A stretch of 64,000 nucleotides of DNA from Anadara kagoshimensis (Eukaryota; Mollusca; Bivalvia; Arcoida; Arcidae), in NCBI GenBank assembly GCA_021292105.1, contig CM037871.1, forward strand, positions 59,852,866-59,916,865, in the 5' to 3' direction. The notes under the pieces are model-generated. The model did no database searches. It was not told where the DNA came from and worked only from the letters and a program-made list of their open reading frames with translations. Both the position numbers and the translations under genes were made by a program. Positions 36,371-47,900 of the stretch are shown here, one piece after another (within the stretch, counting starts at the first letter, position 1; the number at the start of each line of letters is the position of its first letter).

Positions 36371-36443
36371 TATTTTTTATTATTTTAATTTAATTTTTTT
36401 TTTTGCGAAGGCGATTCTCATATACAAGAAAACTATTTGATAA

Positions 36444-36540
36444 TAATTGTCATGTACTACTTTTGAATTTTTATGAAACAGTCACGTGCTACTTTTGAAT
36501 GTATTAATTCATAAAATTCAAAAGTAGCACGTGACAATTA
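36444..36540. repeat. Fold-back repeat, ACTTTTGAATTTTATGAA arms
   Basis: The left arm at 36444-36477 (TAATTGTCATGTACTACTTT...) pairs with the right arm at 36508-36540 over 33 bases with about two mismatches. An additional copy of the arm (GTCACGTGCTACTTTTGAAT, 36481-36500) pairs perfectly with the same right arm over 20 bases. Confidence 0.85.
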
Positions 36541-36768
36541 TAAGACCAACCACATTTCGCTGATAAGACAGATTAGCCTCTTGTAAAAAAAATAACAGGA
36601 CTATCTAATTACTAAAAAACCGTGAAAACTTAAATCCTTTAACTTTAATTTTGATATTTGTTACTTGTACCTTGTTCTTATTTACATTTCCTTGATATAA
36701 ATTCTCTCAATAAAACGGCATTCATTCCCTCCATCTTATCTTGAAAAACATCAACATTTTCGACGCTT

Positions 36769-37020
36769 AAGTTGAGTTGAGTAATGGTGTTTAACGTCCC
36801 AGTCAAGAATATTTCACTTATATCGAGACGTCGCCAGCTATAGGAGAAGGTGCAGAAATTTTGACGGTTGCGCTGATGGCATTATAAAGCAGGGTTCTTT
36901 TTATCGTTCCAAGCCTACCGTGACACGGTAACTCGTTTATTTTAAGCTCCATCGTAACTTAATTTCATTTCGTAATGGCAAGTGCTTGGCGAAAGAATAG
37001 TCACTATCCACTTTCAAGTC
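36769..37020 (-). mobile_element. tRNA-derived SINE, 5'-truncated copy
   Basis: This is the same family as 30045-30388 in reverse orientation, with the tail GTTGAGTTGAGTAATGG at 36771 and the body TTTAACGTCCCAGTCAAGAA. It is flanked by an 8-bp direct repeat CGACGCTT (36761-36768 and 37021-37028). Confidence 0.8.
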
Positions 37021-37533
37021 CGACGCTTTAGTGCAAGACTCAATAAGTATTAGCATTTATATATAAAATTGAAATAAAATAAAGCGAAGGATGGGAAATA
37101 TAACAATTTTTGGGGTGTGGATGTATAGGCAAAAAAAGTGACTTCAGTCCGGCTTTTTTCATATTTTTGGAGACGGAAACACTTTATTTGCCTAGGTGAC
37201 AAATAAACTGCCTGCAAAAAGTACTCATAGATGGATGCAGAGATTTGAAAAGTGCGGAGAAAACCAAACATTGCCACCTTATTAAGATAAAGCGCAAGAT
37301 TTCGCACCCCAATGTTGGGAGACCGGGTGGTGGAGCAACACGCTCCAAATATTTTAAGGCCATAAAATACGTCGAAATATGAAATTTATATTTTTTTATG
37401 AATTATATATTTTCTGAAACTTTGAGACAAAAAATGGTTTCTGAATGTAAAATCGAGATTTTGTTTTTTCCTTTGAGTCAACATTCATACCTTCATGCCC
37501 AGTTTATCTGGACTTTAGTACAACGTTCCTTTT

Positions 37534-37738
37534 CTATGCAGAAATATACCTGCTTCTCCTGCTTATGGTGTATTGATTTTATACTCTACGATAGATCCTA
37601 TTCCCAATATTGGAACTTTATACAACGAAGCAACCTGCTAACAAATAAATTGCAGCTGACCCAAGTTTAATGCAGGAATAGGCTTATCAAGGCCCTCAAA
37701 ACGTTTTGTTGGCGTCAACACAACATTGTCTGTACAGT
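37534..37738 (+). repeat. Dispersed repeat family A, copy 3
   Basis: Same-strand relative of 3872-4243, sharing ATATACCTGCTTCTCCTG, TATGGTGTATT and CTTATCAAGGCCCTCAAAAC. Confidence 0.7.
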
Positions 37739-37750
37739 CTTATTACACTA

Positions 37751-37956
37751 CAGACCTGCCGAAAAGTTAACACTAAGCTAACGATTAAGTACCAAAACGA
37801 CAGTTTATCTCGGCTTCTTGTTACCTATTTATGGACATATTTTCGGCAGCTGCTATCTATCTCTCTTGGCTAGTATAGCTATCTATACCCGGGCTTCTTG
37901 GTAGCTGATCTCTGTTTCCTTTTCTTTATCTTAATGTTAAACTTTCGACAGGTCTG
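37751..37956. mobile_element. Inverted-repeat element (MITE), CAGACCTG family
   Basis: The left end CAGACCTGCCGAAAAGTTAA and the right end (reverse complement CAGACCTGTCGAAAGTTTAA) form about 26-bp terminal inverted repeats. Diverged relatives are at about 6190-6335, 16338-16545 and 21130-21320. It is non-coding. Confidence 0.75.
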
Positions 37957-39187
37957 TACTGTACATGCCAAACTACCTACGGTAACTGAATCCAATACTG
38001 ACTTCTCTCTGTACTGTAAATTGGGATATTTTTATGAGTTAAGCAAATTTTATGATAGTGGTTTCAATATATTTCAGACAATCTACAGTTTGACCACAAA
38101 CTAATTGCAATAGAACATATTTTGTTACATACATAAAATGTTTCATGATGGAAAAAATTTAATAACTGGAAGGCACCTTTTTAATTACTTATTGGTGGTG
38201 GTGGTGGTGGGGGGTCTATAAACAAGCAAGATGTGATTGATTGATAATTCTTGTAAAACAAGTGGGTTCTTTGGTTTCATTATCATATATTTTTACCTAT
38301 TTGAACAAAACGTAAATCAAAAACAGTTGAATCAATCAGTCATTTTCATATATACATTTAACATTCCTGAGCTCATTTAAAGTTATATGGATTCAGTTGC
38401 ATTTGTTTAAAAGTGTCACAATCTAATATTTCTATCAAGGAAGAATTAATGACAGAATCCTCAGGAGTATGAAAATGTTGGTTTTCAACATCAGATGTAC
38501 TTATTTTATAATTTTTTGCATATCAAAATATATTTGAGGTTAATAGTTTTTTCATCTTAATTATCACCATTACCTTATTACTGTTTTGCATAAAGTCATC
38601 CAACAAAATAATTAATTTTTTTACATTCCATTTACACATTGCACCCAGAATTTTCATCCAATTTCTAGGCTGTTCTTCATACAGTAGCAGAGAATACTTA
38701 AAATTTTTGAAAAATTTTGTGTAAAATTTAGGATCACAATACAGAATGATCTCCCTTTTCTATAGAAAATGCTATAAACAAGGCAAATTCCACTGAATTG
38801 AAATTGTTAAGTGAATAATAAGACATTTCCTTAAAACAATACATAAAAGTATTTCCTGTTGCAATTTCTTTGGTTTGGCGCTATCCCTATTTTTTAAAGA
38901 ATGACTTTGATTAATACTGTTGGAGTAAGTTTTAAATGTCAAAATAAAGTATTCTTCAAATTTTTATTTCTGAGTCTTGTTATTCTTCCTAAAATAAAAA
39001 GGGTGCAAAAATTTCCCAATTTACAGTTATGAAGTTAAGGCCAGCTAACACATTTAACTTTCTTTACATACTGGTATATAACAAAATAGTGGGACAACCT
39101 TCAGCTACTTATAACCTTGTGTTTTTTTTGTTAAACTTTACACAAAATGAATGGATACCATACAAAGCTAAAAGTTCTATACTTATA
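37957..39187. other. AT-rich non-coding stretch
   Basis: I see nothing beyond a short GGTGGT run at about 38196-38212 and AT-rich sequence, with no exon-like open frame. It lies immediately left of the LTR element. Confidence 0.5.
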
Positions 39188-39191
39188 CTAG
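39188..39191. repeat. Target-site duplication (CTAG), left copy
   Basis: CTAG directly precedes the left LTR and recurs directly after the right LTR at 49646-49649. Four-base duplications are usual for several Ty3/gypsy lineages. Confidence 0.85.
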
Positions 39192-39880
39192 TAACACCCT
39201 CCAGATGTGCGGGCGGACTGCCGGGGGTGGAGCCCAGGGTTGTCGGAGGATGTTACTATAGGGTGGTCTACCTTGTGGTAGATGGAACAACTAAAACTTC
39301 AGTTATTCTATTTACATCTTTTATTCATCGCCATAACCATGTTACTCTCCTTCTCTCTCCGACTCGCTCTCTCCGATTTTATATTCAAATATACAGTTCT
39401 TATATACATGTAAGTTGACAACCAGAAACACCCTAATGGTTCCAATAACATATGGTATAACTTTGATGTTTTGCTCAAAGCACAATATTTTTGACATTTT
39501 CAAAAAGAATAAATAAACTAGTAAATAAAACATAAATAACTGATATTAATGGGATCATGCCTAAAGGTCATTACTTTGACCAACATGACATGCCTGTTTT
39601 CTAATTACCACATTAAGGGTTTTCTTAAGACTTCTAATGTTCCCCAAAGGGATTAACAATGTTGATATGATAACTCCTACCCCTTAATGCCTATTTATCA
39701 TAAAATTACATCAGATCTCTATATAATAAATTAATGTTTTATATGGGAAATTACTGATTAACAATTATAAAACTACTTTTGTTAATTGAACTGAACTAAA
39801 TTCTAAATTAATAAATATTGTTTTGTATAATTCTAATGAAATGTGGCATATTCAAAATCATTCATTTTTACTCTGTGACA
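39192..39880 (-). repeat. 3' LTR of the gypsy element
   Basis: In element orientation it starts TGTCACAGAG and ends GGGTGTTA. It carries an AATAAA hexamer at about 39320-39325. It is 689 bp, against 686 bp for the other LTR. Confidence 0.94.
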
Positions 39881-39892
39881 TCTCCCTCTTGT
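39881..39892 (-). promoter_or_regulatory. Polypurine tract
   Basis: Read on the minus strand, ACAAGAGGGAGA abuts the first base (TGTCAC) of the 3' LTR. This is where a plus-strand primer for reverse transcription is expected. Confidence 0.85.
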
Positions 39893-42021
39893 CCAGCTAA
39901 ACTTGTTCCACAAGTTTTAAAAATGTTATAAGAAATGAAAGAGGAAAGATTTTTAACTAGAAATTTTGGTTGTCAACTTACCAGAAATTAATATGCATGT
40001 ACAATATATACAATTGCGCAATACAAAAGAAAAAAAAATATATTATCAATTACATTATTCAAAAAAATCTTAAAATGGAAATATGTCTATCTGATAGTAA
40101 ATCAGTAAAATTTCAATAGTTTCCAAAATTCTGAATCATAATACAATTCTGAAAATTTGTAACATAAATCTCATATTATCTCTTGTTAATGGTCATTTCA
40201 ATGACAAATCCTTGCAAATGTTTTGTAATAATGTAAAATGTTCATTCAATGTTAATACTCTGTGAAATGTTCACTCAATGCTATATACTTTGTGAAATAT
40301 TCATTCAATGTTATATACTCGTATGTAAAATGTTCATTCAACGTTATATACTCTATGTAAAATGTACATTCTATGTTCTTTGATTTATGTTACCATCACA
40401 ATGAGTTTTATATTATATCATATATATATATCCCTTTACATATAGTTCATGGTTCATAATGCAATGTCCTTACTGATCAGTCCGTACTTTGTTATGTAAC
40501 ATAAATTCAAAATCATTCATTTTTATAAATGCAAATTATGTAAATATTGAACTTGTAATATAATGACTTATTACTGTCCATCTGTGTCTAAATCATGTCA
40601 AAAAAAAAAATACAAACTATTGTCTGTCACTGATATTCACTAATATAATGTATATTACCGTACTCACAACTTGATTCACCGATAATTCACTGATATTCAC
40701 TATAATATTCACTGATATAATGCTATCACTGGTAACTTGATTTACTGAATTTGTTTTTTTTTTATTAAAATTTTTTTTTTTTTTACACTTGTATATTAAA
40801 CATAACTTTATATATTTAAAAACATATTTCACTTCACTGAATAAAATTCCATTATGAATTTGTTCCTTGAATATGTGAATTTTCCTACGTAACGAATCAC
40901 ATTCAATTTTGTTGTTATTGATTGATCTAACACAAGTCTATGCCTCACATAGTCTCCTGTAGTGTCATGGAGATCCAGCGTTGTACCATTGTAGTCCAGC
41001 GTTGTACCATTGAAGTCCGGCATTGTCCAATAAAGTTCATCGTTGTACCATTGTAGTCCATCGTTGTACTATTGTAGTCCAGCGTTGTACCATTGTAGTC
41101 CAGCGTTGTACCATTGTAGTCCAGCATTGTACCATTGTAGACCTAACATACCATTATCTTTTGCTGGGTTAAGACACTCTGTAACTAGTACAACTACTAA
41201 ACATTGTGCATATAATATTCCAACGTAACATGTGACAACATATTTAATTAATGATTTAGTGAAACTTAAAAGAAATACATGTATATTGAAGTTATAACAT
41301 AATTTTGTTCAGATATTGCCTGTTACACTAGATTATTGAGTATGAAGGGGGAGGGGTACCACTGCTCCCTTACCTAGATATCCCTAACAGTCCTTATAGC
41401 GGTTACATCCACACATTTTACTGTTCACCTGCAATTTAAAGATTGAATTAACCTGGCAGGCACATGATTCACAAGTAATCTAATGTGCGGGTCCCTATAC
41501 TAACTAGCCTACCTGTAGAAAAAAAAGTTTGGCAGTGATATTAAAAAAAAACTGAATGAATGATAATAGAAATGTTATATTTATTTTTAGTTCAATTGGA
41601 TTTTTCTATTCAACTTTTAACCATTTAAGGACAAAAAATTCCGAGATTTGTTTTACTTATTGCCTATTACATGTATTTTTAATTTGTAAACAAAGTAAAT
41701 ATGGAAGTCTTTTTCTTGTTGCAAAAACTTGCATTTACAATTTCTAAAATTTCTTCAACTCCAAAGTAAATGATGATTTCTTTAACACTCCTCAAATGCA
41801 TGTTAACCTACACTTGAGTTTTACACCTAGTCCCCGACACAGTTAAGGTAAGAGACTATTGTATGTGCTAAACAAATACTTATGCTCACAAATGTGACTG
41901 AAAATTATAATTTTGCTTATTAACCAAAAAAATAATTAATTTCCACTTCCACAGTACTTATTTTGTCTTTTATTTATGTGATATTTTAACATGTGAAATT
42001 CTATTTAAAGTTTGTTTTTTT
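39893..42021. other. Non-coding 3' region of the LTR element, with two short tandem repeats
   Basis: This lies between the second frame and the 3' LTR, inside the element. A degenerate 30-34-bp repeat (AAATGTTCATTCAATGTTATA) occurs at about 40236-40380. A 21-bp repeat (CCAGCGTTGTACCATTGTAGT) occurs about eight times at 40974-41142. Short open frames here are translations of these repeats. Confidence 0.7.
40974..41142. repeat. 21-bp tandem repeat, about 8 copies
   Basis: Copies of CAGCGTTGTACCATTGTAGTC with few changes. The array belongs to the 3' non-coding part of the LTR element. Confidence 0.88.
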
Positions 42022-43323
42022 AGCTCACCTGAGCCAAAGGCTCAGATGAGCTATTGCAATCTATCACCGTCCGTCGTCCGTCGTGCGTCGTGCGTCGTGC
42101 GTCGTGTGTCGTGTGTAAACTTTACATTTTAATCTTCTCCTTCAAAACTACTGGGCCATATTTGATGAAACTTGGTGATTATCATGCCTGGGTAACAGCC
42201 TTTCAAAATTGTGTTCGGGGTTTGGCCACGCCCAACAAGATGGCCGCTGTTACTAAAAATAGCAAAAAGACAAAAAAATCTTCTTCTCTGAAACCAAAAG
42301 GTGCAGGCAAATTTTGATTGGATATTTGGATTCAGCATACCTAGGAACATTAAAATTGTGTTTTTCATGAAAATTAGACGAAAAATAGGTTACGCGTTTT
42401 TTGCGTAAAATTATGTAATTTTGAAAATGAGACATTTATTGGTATAACTTCATAATGGCTGAAGATAATTGTATGGAGTTTTCACTGTTGATCTTGTCTT
42501 GCAATTTTCTTCCAATTGATGTCAAGGTCGAAGGTCAAGGTCATGTCCCAGTTTTTGACCTTTGATAAAAAATGCTATTTTTTTAACATTTCTTGTGATA
42601 ATGGCGTAGGGTTTTCAGTTATTTGTAGATATTGACATAACGATCATTTTGATACATAGATCAGGGTCATGGGTTCAAAGGTCAAGGTCACAGATGTCCA
42701 AGAATACCAAAATAGTTAATTATCTGCAAAACTATGAATTTTTTGTATAGGCATGTATATCTGAATATTGTAGGTAATGGCACAATGGTCATTTTGATAT
42801 ATAAATAAAGGTCATGGGTTCAAAGGTCAAGGTCACAGATGTAAACAAGTAATGAAATGGTTAATTATCTCAAAAACTATAAACTTTTTGTATAGGTATG
42901 TATATTGGAATATTGTAGGTATATGCACAACAATCATTTTGATATATGAATGAAGGTCATAGGTTCAAAGGTCAAGGTCAAAGATGCAAACGAATACTTA
43001 AATGGTTAATTATCTCAAAAACTATAAACTCTTTGTATAGGCATGTATATTGGAATATTGTAGGTATTGGCCTAATGTACATTTTAATATACAGATGTTT
43101 TAGCTGTTTATAAATAATATATTGTAGCTAGACTTTAAATATGTTATATACAGCATAATTATATAATAATTATTATAATTAATTTGCAAAAATACTTGCA
43201 TATTATTGGCCCTTACTGCTGAAAATTTTGATTTTCTCTTTATTAATGTCATTGACCATTGAACCTCTGCATAAGATATGTACTCTTCCTCAGGTGAGCG
43301 TTAAGGCCCATGGGCCTCTTGTT
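42022..43323 (+). mobile_element. AGCTCACCTGA element nested in the LTR retrotransposon
   Basis: Ends are AGCTCACCTGAGCCAAAGG and CAGGTGAGCGTTAAGGCCC then ATGGGCCTCTTGTTT, as in the copy at 33334-36370. The core has about three recognisable 144-bp monomers (around 42719, 42862 and 43008). It inserted in T-rich DNA shortly downstream of the stop codon of the element's second frame. The 87-codon open frame near its left end is repeat-derived. Confidence 0.87.
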
Positions 43324-43353
43324 TTTGTTTTTTTTTTTTATTTTGATCCCTTA

Positions 43354-44925
43354 TTAGTTGTTAAGTCCCAAACTACGCAGATGAGCTTCATAACTAGCCT
43401 TGTCAATAAAATCTTCAAATTTATTGACGCACCCTAGAGGACAGTTCGAGTTTGATGCTATTACCCACTCTGGATCATAAATATGTTTTTGTTTGTAATG
43501 TAGTAAGAAATATGGGTTATTGTTCACAATTTTAAATTGTGAAATGTGTGATACAGTTACAAAACTTGGATGTGAGAAGGAAGGCTGTGGATTATTTTTT
43601 GCCTCTTGTTCATTTATGACCCTTTGTTTCTCTATTTCTCCTTTTATAATAGTAAATAATGTTGAGAGTAATTGTTGTTCATTTACCCGATGAATGGGAT
43701 GCCATTGCGATATTTGACCTCGCTGTAATATTTTCATATATACTCTATCCTCAGATATTTTAATTGCTTGAATGTCAAATCTGTTCCAATATATGCATTT
43801 TGAATTGCTTTCTGCCTCACATATAGCAATTGGATATTGACTGATACAAGGTTGCTCCAAGGTTTTAGTCACATCTTTATAATCACATGTGTCAGGCTTA
43901 GGTAATGATGTGGCAGTTTGTACATTGGGAGACATTATTGTTTCATGTGAGTTTATGCTATTGATTTGGGATGTGTTTGACACACAAGGAATACTCATTG
44001 GTTGGGGAAAAGCTATTGGGGGCTGACACATATTTATAAGATTTGGTGGTGGTTTTGAAACATCCACAGGGATTAATATAGGAATATTATGAAATTGAGA
44101 AGATTTGTCTAAACACATTTGATTTTCTGAATGCCTATCTCCCGTTACGTTTTCTAAAGTTATCTGTTGCAATGTGGATGTTGATGGCTGTGGGTCCTGA
44201 CTAGAGTTTTGGCTATTAGATGTAGATGGAGTATTTTGATCTTCGTTATTGTTTTGTGGATTAGTGGCATCATCCTTTTTCTTAAAGTATCTATTTCTTG
44301 GAGGTGGACGTTTTCTTTTTCTACCATTCATGTTGTATAACTTATGAAATTCTTCTTTTAAAGCAAGTGGTACTTGGTATGCATATGCCCATGATGGTTG
44401 ATATTCACGGTTATTCCATCTGATAAGATACTGAGTAATACCATTTTGGGCCACAGCCTTTATGATTTTCTTAATGTCTTCTGAGTTGATTAATGGTAGA
44501 TTATCTTTGTATTTTGTTTTACCATTTCTGCTCCGTTTCTTGTTGGTCTGTTGGTTTCCTTGAGTATTGTCCATATTGTCATTACTGGTACCTGGTTTGT
44601 TTTGATTACTATCTGTATTGTTCTTTTGTTTCTTTTTCTTGTTTCCGCCATTTCGTCCATTGTCATTCTGTGGTATATCATTGTTGATATTGTCAGGTGG
44701 TTGCTGGTTTTGCATTTGGTTTCCATGATCATTTAGCTGCTGAGGCACGTCATTTGGAATTTCGTCAGCATCCATTTCCTCATCTAGCTCTTGATATTGG
44801 TCTGGTATATTTGTTGGTCTGTTGTCTGGGCTGTAATATGGCTTGAGACGTGCGCTGTTGATCAGAGATTTAATTTCTTTATTATTTGAAATTTTCCGAA
44901 TTTTAAAGGTATTTGGTGGACCCAT
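43354..44925 (-). CDS. Gypsy element second frame: integrase C-terminus, chromodomain and long tail
   Basis: The frame of 523 codons starts exactly where the pol frame loses similarity. Its first 32 residues (MGPPNTFKIRKISNNKEI, then RLKPYY) are the second half of the GPY/F module of Ty3/gypsy integrases, so it is the 3' continuation of pol in a shifted frame. A chromodomain-like segment follows at about residues 152-200 (ITQYLIRWNNREYQPSWAYA), then the basic stretch NGRKRKRPPPRNRYFKKK. A long Asn/Pro/Ser-rich region leads to a second chromo-like module near the end (about 455-505: PYFLLHYKQKHIYDPEWV). Chromodomains guide integration to particular chromatin in chromoviruses. Whether the break from pol is a mutation or programmed shift is unclear; I see no typical slippery heptamer. 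Confidence 0.85.
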   Translation of the reverse strand: MGPPNTFKIRKISNNKEIKSLINSARLKPYYSPDNRPTNIPDQYQELDEEMDADEIPNDVPQQLNDHGNQMQNQQPPDNINNDIPQNDNGRNGGNKKKKQKNNTDSNQNKPGTSNDNMDNTQGNQQTNKKRSRNGKTKYKDNLPLINSEDIKKIIKAVAQNGITQYLIRWNNREYQPSWAYAYQVPLALKEEFHKLYNMNGRKRKRPPPRNRYFKKKDDATNPQNNNEDQNTPSTSNSQNSSQDPQPSTSTLQQITLENVTGDRHSENQMCLDKSSQFHNIPILIPVDVSKPPPNLINMCQPPIAFPQPMSIPCVSNTSQINSINSHETIMSPNVQTATSLPKPDTCDYKDVTKTLEQPCISQYPIAICEAESNSKCIYWNRFDIQAIKISEDRVYMKILQRGQISQWHPIHRVNEQQLLSTLFTIIKGEIEKQRVINEQEAKNNPQPSFSHPSFVTVSHISQFKIVNNNPYFLLHYKQKHIYDPEWVIASNSNCPLGCVNKFEDFIDKASYEAHLRSLGLNN

Positions 44926-47900
44926 TTCTGTTTATAATAAGGACCAACATAACACTTCTGCAGTTTTCTGACCTGATCCTTACTACGTTTACTGCAGAGC
45001 AGCCATACTCTATCTCCTGGCAAAAATTCTGGTCTTTGGGCATTTCTGTCGTGAATAGTTTTGTATCTCAATTTATGTCTTTCAGTGTTTTCTGCTGCTA
45101 TTTTTCTGGCTATTTCCAATTTATGTAGTGTAGCTGCCAAATGAATTCTATGGTCTTGTTTCAAGTTGTCTTTTGGAATTAAATTAGTGTCTATTGGAAA
45201 TACGGGTTGTCTACCAAAAAGCAAATAAAATGGAGCATGTTCCGTAGATTGAGTTGCTGGTGTCATTCTGTATGCCATCATAACTGCTGGAAGTATGTCC
45301 ACCCACTTATCTTGTTGTTCAGCACAGTAAGTTTTTAAAGTCTGGATGATGAAACCATTAAATCTCTCAACAGCCCCATTGGTTTCTGGATGGTATGATG
45401 ATGTATACGTTCTCTTCACTTGAAATAGTTCAGAGAGGGCTTTAATTAGCTTTGAAAGAAAGTTAGCTCCACGGTCACTTACTAGTGTTCTGGGTGCCCC
45501 ATATCTTGTAAAAATTTCTTTGAATAGAATATCTGCTATTTCTGTAGCTTCCTGTGTTCGCATTGGAAAACATTCAACCCATTTTGAGAAAGAATCTTGC
45601 ATGACCAAAATGTACTTATATTTTAAAGGACCTGAAGGTGGGAAACCAGATAATATGTCTATGTGCCATCTTGAAAATAGGTCTTCTACTGGTAACGGTC
45701 TTAATGGAGCAGGTTTTCTATGCTGAAATCGTTTAGATTGCTGACAAATTTCACAGGATTTTATGTAATCTAAGACATCCTGGAACATTCTCGGCCAATA
45801 ATATTTTGGTTTCAATGATGCAAAAGTTCTTTCATGACCTTGATGGCCACCACCAGCAATACAATCATGATAATTTTGAAGTATTTCATCTCTCAAAGGA
45901 TGTGGTACTGCAATACATTTAATAATTCTGTCATTCTTGGCCATTCCTTTGCCTCTGATGCTGCGTAAATGATACAGAATGCCATCTATAATTTCGTAGT
46001 CATATGATATTGCAATAACTTTCCTAGCCTTGTGTTTGTCCTCAGGCAAAATTTCTCTCAATTTATAATTGTACACGTCTTCAAAGTCAGTGTCAATTTT
46101 TTGTAAATGCTGCAAATTTGGTACCTGAAGGAGATCATGTTGTTGGTCAGTATTGTCAGGTACTTCAATATTGTCATCATTTTCTGTGTTTTTAAATACA
46201 GGCATTACAGGCACTGACTTGGTAACTGGTATATCCTCATAATATTCCAATGTTACAGATGAAATTTCTCTGATGGAATGACCTTCAATAGCATTGATAT
46301 ATCCATCCATAAATATATCCTGTTGACTATTATTGTCTGGGGTTGGTTCAGGATAATCACGTCTTGAAAGACCATCAGAATTGCCATTATTTTTCCCCGG
46401 TTTGTGAATAATTTCAAAATCGTAGCCTTGAAGCTGAAGAGCCCATCTACCCAAACGGCCTTGTTTATTACGTAAATCTTGTAACCATTTTAATGAAATA
46501 TTGTCTGTGTACACAATAAATTTAGTGTTTGCTAAATAAGGTTTAAATAATTTAATAGCTTCCACTAATGCTAGACCTTCCTTGTCAGTGATGTGCCAAG
46601 CTTTTTCTCTGCCATTGAGACCTCTACCTCCATATGCTATGGGGTGTTCCTTATTATCACTCCCAGTTTGACTAAGTACATAGCCTATAGCTGTATCACT
46701 AGCATCAGTGGATACAATGAAAGGTTTCTCAAAGTCGGGAAAGGCGAGAATAGGTGTATTACATAATGCATTTTTAAGTGTTTGAAAAGCTTTTTCACAT
46801 TTGTCTGACCATTGAAATTTAATACCTTTTCTAAGAAGAGCGTTTAATGGAGAAGCAATATTAGCATAATTTTTTACAAATTTTCTGTAAAAATTACACA
46901 CACCTAAAAATGATTTAACTTGTTTTGCTGATTTTGGTTGTGGGAAAGTTGCAATAGGATCTGTTTTCCCAGGATCAACTTTTACACCATCTTTTGATAT
47001 TTTATGACCTAAATAGTGAACTTCTTTAGCAGCAAAATGACACTTAGTTGGTTGTAGGGTTATATTTCCTTGTCTCAATTTATCAAAAACTAAAGCTAAA
47101 TCTTTTAAATGTTGTTTAAAATCTTGGCTATAAATGAGAACATCATCAATATAACAAAGTGCTATTTTCCAATTTAACTCATTCAGAACCTTTGACATCA
47201 AGGCCTGATATGTCAAGGGAGCTAATTTCAAACCAAATGGTAATCTTCTAAATTCAAATAACCCACGATGTGTTGTAAAAGCTGTTTTATGCTGAGTTTC
47301 TGGGTCTAAACCTATTTGCCAGAAACCATTCATACAATCTATAACTGTAAAAATTTTTGCCTTGGCATCAGCAAGTGTATCAAAAATGTCATCAAGACGA
47401 GGTATAGGGAAGTTAACTGTATCAATAGTAACAGCATTAAGCTTTCTGAAATCTAAAGCTATTCTATATTGTGGGTTTTCGGGGGTAGAAGATTTCTTTT
47501 TAACAAGTACTACAGGACTGCTCCAATATGATGAGCTTTCTGTTATTATATTATGTTTTAACATCTCATCTAAATGTTTGTCTAAATGACGTATTTTGTC
47601 AGGTGATTGTCTGTAGGGTGCAGACCTTACAGGCTTAGCATCTCCTGTTTCTATTCTATGTAGCACTAAATTTGTTTTTCCTAACTCGGATAAATCCTTG
47701 GCAAAGACATCACGGTTTTTTCCTATTAACACAAGTAAATCATGTTTTTCACTTTCATTTAAAGTGGAGTTATCTAGAGTTATACCCAAATCTTTAGCTA
47801 GAGATTTATAATGAGTGTCGGTTAACACTGACTTACTACCTAGTAAGTTATCCTCAGATACAGAATGTATGTATTCATTGTTAGTGTCCTCTGACCAATC

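Noticed and set aside
42054-42317. 87-codon plus-strand frame
   Set aside because: It is inside the nested AGCTCACCTGA element; the same text in the copy at 33334 is interrupted.
44490-44736. Frames of 61-80 codons overlapping the gypsy second frame
   Set aside because: They are shadows of the Asn/Lys-rich coding region in other frames.
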